DNA from: CAZCJU01 sp964498965
GTDB lineage: Bacteria; Bacillota; Clostridia; Oscillospirales; CAG-272
NCBI GenBank assembly: GCA_964498965.1
Contig: CAZCJU010000044.1
Coordinates: 1 to 16,026, forward strand
Length of the DNA stretch: 16,026 nucleotides
Reading direction: 5' to 3'
The notes under the pieces are model-generated. The model was not told the origin of the DNA. It saw only the letters and a list, made by a program, of their open reading frames with translations, and did not search any database. Of this stretch, positions 14,300-16,026 are shown one piece after another; position 1 is the stretch's first letter, and each line of letters opens with the position of its first letter. Both the position numbers and the translations under genes were made by a program.

Positions 14300-14506
14300 G
14301 TGAAAAGAGATAAATACGGCATTGATTGCGATACATCGGACGCCGCAGAGGCACCTTACGCCGAATGTATATGCGTTTTTGATAATAAAGCGATCTATCT
14401 TGACGACTACGGAACTCTCTATGTGGATCGCCTGATAGGCGAAAATACGCAAAAAGGCGACGTATATCCGTCGGACGTGCGGCGGCTCCCTATGTACCCT
14501 ACGTAA
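14300..14506 (+). CDS. Small 68-aa protein of unknown function at the operon end
   Basis: Not recognised. Starts with GTG, nine bases after an AAAGGA ribosome binding site. The sequence is acidic and soluble, with no signal or membrane helix. It contains CDTSDAAEAPYAECICVFDN and a likely beta hairpin (AIYLDDYGTLYVDRLIG), and ends DVRRLPMYPT. It lies 31 bases after VirD4 and ends the plus-strand run, so it is probably co-transcribed with the secretion genes. An accessory or regulatory role is possible but is inference from position only. Confidence 0.6.
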   Translation: MKRDKYGIDCDTSDAAEAPYAECICVFDNKAIYLDDYGTLYVDRLIGENTQKGDVYPSDVRRLPMYPT

Positions 14507-14687
14507 ATGCAATCTTGTTATCAACAGCACTTCAATGATCGCCGACTAATTCAATGCAAAAATATGTTCAAATTGTAAACGTTTTTTATTTTCAAAAAGT
14601 TTCGCACATATTCATTGACTTTGCCCGATTTTTGTTTGATTATAATAGTTTGCAAATGTGCTGCGAATTTCCGCACACAAAAATAAA
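14507..14687. other. AT-rich intergenic region between convergent units
   Basis: Between the secretion operon and the carboxypeptidase terminator. It contains a TATAAT (14641-14646) preceded by cgatttttgtttgatt, a segment shared with the region in front of the structured RNA, and a short imperfect inverted repeat at about 14657-14679. No clear terminator for the plus-strand operon is visible; the best T run (14582-14587) has only a weak stem before it. No gene seen. Confidence 0.5.
14622..14658 (+). repeat. Diverged direct repeat, right copy
   Basis: cgatttttgtttgatt (14626-14641) runs straight into TATAATAG and TTGCAAATG. It has an identical 16-base core and similar flank to the copy at 3056-3102. 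Confidence 0.45.
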
Positions 14688-14720
14688 GCACTTCAAACGT
14701 CGCAAGCGTCGATGAAGTGC
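14678..14720 (-). terminator. Intrinsic terminator of the carboxypeptidase gene
   Basis: On the minus strand: GCACTTCA (14720-14713), a 17-base loop with internal pairing (CGACG/CGTCG-like), TGAAGTGC (14695-14688), then TTTATTTTTGTG. It starts 13 bases after the gene's stop codon. Confidence 0.8.
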
Positions 14721-14732
14721 CGATTGAATATT

Positions 14733-15740
14733 TCATTCACCGAGTACCGAAACAAGCAATCCCCTTGCGTCGGCGTATCTCTGCCAATCCTCGTCAGCTT
14801 TAAAAACGAAAACGATAACCTCACGTCCGTCCTTTTCGGCAGATGCCACAAGGCACTTCCCCGCCGCTCTCGTTGTACCTGTTTTCATTCCGGTCGTATA
14901 CCTATAGTACACGCTTGACGAGCTGCTCAGCAATGAATTTGTATTATTGAGGGACATCCGATATCCGCTGCCGCTGCGTATAATACTTACCGTTTTAGCA
15001 CGTGTACCCATTATTTTCATTATGTCATCGTTTTCGTGTGCGGTATACGCCATTTTTATCATATCCGACAAGCACGTATAATGACGATCGTTCGGATATC
15101 CGTCGGGACAAGTAAAGTTGGAATTTTCAAGTCCGAGTACTTGCTTGCCGAATCTGTTCATCTCTCTGACAAACAGTGTTACGGCACTTTTATTCGATAT
15201 TTCCTTATCCGAAAGATGTTTTCCGGCACAGGCGGCAAGTGCATATGCGGCATCATTTCCCGACGGCAAAAGCAACGCATAAAGTAACGCCTCAACCGTA
15301 AACACATCGCCCTCACGCAGTCCCGCTACCGACGCATCGGTTGCAACGAGATCAAGCTCGTTACCGACCGTATGCTTTTCTTTAAGCTCGCAAAGGTTCA
15401 TCACGATTACGGCTGTGAGAATCTTCGTCGTGCTTGCGGGATACATTTTCGTATTCAATCCGCCCTTCTGATACAGTATTTCATTACTGTTTACATCAAG
15501 CACTGCGGCGTATTGACAATACGCATCATATTCAATCGAATTTTCGCTTAATTTAAATTCCGGAATCTCGAATATCGGCTCTGTTTCGGGAGTAGATGTG
15601 ATTTCATCGGTTATTTCATCGGTCATTTTTTCTGTCATTTCGTCATTCTGCCTTTCCGTTTCGGCTTCTTTTGCGGTACACGAGCAGAATACATTTAACA
15701 GAACAACCGACAAAAGAATCGCACATATCGCTTTTTTCAT
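14733..15740 (-). CDS. D-alanyl-D-alanine carboxypeptidase (peptidase S11, DacA/DacF-like), probable lipoprotein
   Basis: A 335-aa penicillin-binding-type serine peptidase that trims the terminal D-Ala of peptidoglycan stem peptides outside the cell. Active-site motifs are complete: SxxK as S103-T-T-K106, SGN at 160-162, KTG at 286-288. The N-terminal signal ends in VFCSC, so Cys21 is a likely lipidation site, though Phe at -3 is unusual. An acidic, threonine-rich linker with MTDEITDEITS follows. The C-terminal beta domain of classical PBP5 is absent. I chose the ATG at 15738-15740 because the longer frame would begin within the probable promoter; the ribosome binding site (GGGGA) is moderate. 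It has its own terminator and so is probably monocistronic. It looks like ordinary chromosomal cell-wall housekeeping. Confidence 0.9.
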   Translation of the reverse strand: MKKAICAILLSVVLLNVFCSCTAKEAETERQNDEMTEKMTDEITDEITSTPETEPIFEIPEFKLSENSIEYDAYCQYAAVLDVNSNEILYQKGGLNTKMYPASTTKILTAVIVMNLCELKEKHTVGNELDLVATDASVAGLREGDVFTVEALLYALLLPSGNDAAYALAACAGKHLSDKEISNKSAVTLFVREMNRFGKQVLGLENSNFTCPDGYPNDRHYTCLSDMIKMAYTAHENDDIMKIMGTRAKTVSIIRSGSGYRMSLNNTNSLLSSSSSVYYRYTTGMKTGTTRAAGKCLVASAEKDGREVIVFVFKADEDWQRYADARGLLVSVLGE

Positions 15741-15770
15741 ATGTAATCCCCATTTTTTAACTTCTTTGCA

Positions 15771-15803
15771 ATTATACATAACAAATATTGAATATTTTTC
15801 AAT
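15771..15803 (-). promoter_or_regulatory. Probable promoter and inverted repeat of the carboxypeptidase gene
   Basis: Minus strand: TTGAAA (15802-15797), then TATGTATAAT (15780-15771), giving a 16-base spacer to TATGTA or 20 to TATAAT. A perfect inverted repeat ATTGAA-5-TTCAAT (15787-15792/15798-15803) covers the -35 box and could bind a repressor. Confidence 0.45.
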
Positions 15804-15830
15804 TATCGGTCACTATATTGTAAATATTAA

Positions 15831-15860
15831 CAAAAAATCCCCGAGAACTATCCCGAGGAT
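15831..15860 (-). terminator. Intrinsic terminator after the recombinase fragment
   Basis: Minus strand: ATCCTCGGGA (15860-15851), loop TAGT, TCTCGGGGAT (15846-15837), then TTTTTTG. Ten base pairs including two G-T. The stem overlaps the stop codon of the upstream gene. Confidence 0.85.
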
Positions 15861-16026
15861 TTGCTGTATGGTGAAGCAGACGATTGAATGTCCGAACTAT
15901 TTGCCATATATTCAATTTCTTCGGTTGTCGGTATGTTTATCGGCGTATCATCAAAGGTCAAGATCAACTTGATATGGTGGTCGTAAACGAATATTGCTTT
16001 GACAAGTCCGTCGATTAAACGTTCTT
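15848..16026 (-). CDS. C-terminal fragment of a probable serine recombinase (window edge)
   Basis: The last 59 residues of a gene that continues beyond the window. ERLIDGLVKAIFVYDHHIKL followed by LTFDDTPINIP matches the usual C-terminus of large serine recombinases/resolvases of Firmicutes, where a coiled-coil end is followed by a V-x-x-I-x-V/L-Y-D-x-x-I-x-I/L-x-x-x-F/Y-D strand pair. The rest of the tail (TTEEIEYMANSSDIQSS and a Ser-rich end) is poorly conserved in such proteins. The catalytic domain is outside the window, so integrity and type cannot be judged. Such enzymes insert or excise mobile elements, and this may belong to the element carrying the secretion operon or to a neighbouring one. 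Confidence 0.65.
   Translation of the reverse strand, partial: ERLIDGLVKAIFVYDHHIKLILTFDDTPINIPTTEEIEYMANSSDIQSSASPYSKSSG

Larger units (their letters stand above)
5812..14506 (+). mobile_element. Compact type IV secretion / conjugation-type operon
   Basis: Seven plus-strand genes with gaps of 19, 60 and 53 bases, overlaps of 17 and 4, and a gap of 31: adhesin, VirB2/Maff2-like, VirB6-like, PrgI/VirB3-like, VirB4, VirD4, and a 68-aa unknown. Such sets belong to integrative conjugative elements of Firmicutes. No relaxase, integrase, VirB8-like protein or NlpC/CHAP hydrolase lies within it, so either it is part of a larger element or it is reduced. True ends of any element are not identified. 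Confidence 0.6.

Noticed and set aside
14507..14600. Terminator directly after the secretion operon
   Set aside because: The only T run (14582-14587) follows a stem of about four weak pairs, which is not enough to call.

Overview
The window looks like a piece of a low-to-mid GC Firmicute, most likely a gut or rumen clostridium known from a metagenome. The reasons are strong GGAGG ribosome binding sites, TTGACA-17-TAAAAT promoters, Gram-positive lipoprotein signals, an LPXTG-like sorting signal, and a 10-N scaffold gap. No tRNA, rRNA or CRISPR array was found.

Left part (1-3049, minus strand): a four-gene operon read leftward from one near-consensus promoter. It encodes a secreted, C-terminally membrane-anchored N-acetylmuramoyl-L-alanine amidase, a DUF362 protein, a flavin reductase-like protein and a GNAT acetyltransferase that is broken by the scaffold gap.

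Middle-left (3050-3625): about 500 bases with no credible gene but many helices, a TATAAT box in front and an intrinsic terminator behind. I read this as a large structured non-coding RNA transcribed rightward, divergently from the amidase. After it come a possible small ORF or gene remnant, a 122-aa unknown protein, and a lipoprotein with its own strong promoter, a DDTSC tandem repeat and cysteine-pair repeats. Two terminators follow.

Centre (5812-14506, plus strand): a tight operon for a compact Gram-positive type IV secretion (conjugation-type) apparatus. The order is a sortase-anchored thioester/SpaA adhesin, a VirB2/Maff2-like small membrane protein, a VirB6/TrbL-like polytopic protein with two calcium-binding loops, a PrgI/VirB3-like protein, the VirB4 ATPase, the VirD4 coupling ATPase, and a 68-aa unknown protein. 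The last core genes overlap or nearly touch. No relaxase, VirB8-like protein or cell-wall hydrolase of the usual conjugative kind is encoded in the operon. Either the set is completed elsewhere or this is a pared-down translocation system. A similar hairpin follows two of its genes.

Right part (14507-16026): a minus-strand D-alanyl-D-alanine carboxypeptidase with its own terminator and probable promoter, then the C-terminal end of what is probably a serine recombinase, cut by the window edge. The recombinase and the secretion operon suggest an integrated mobile element, but its ends cannot be fixed here. A diverged repeat at about 3056-3102 and 14622-14658 brackets the plus-strand block and is one weak candidate for a boundary.
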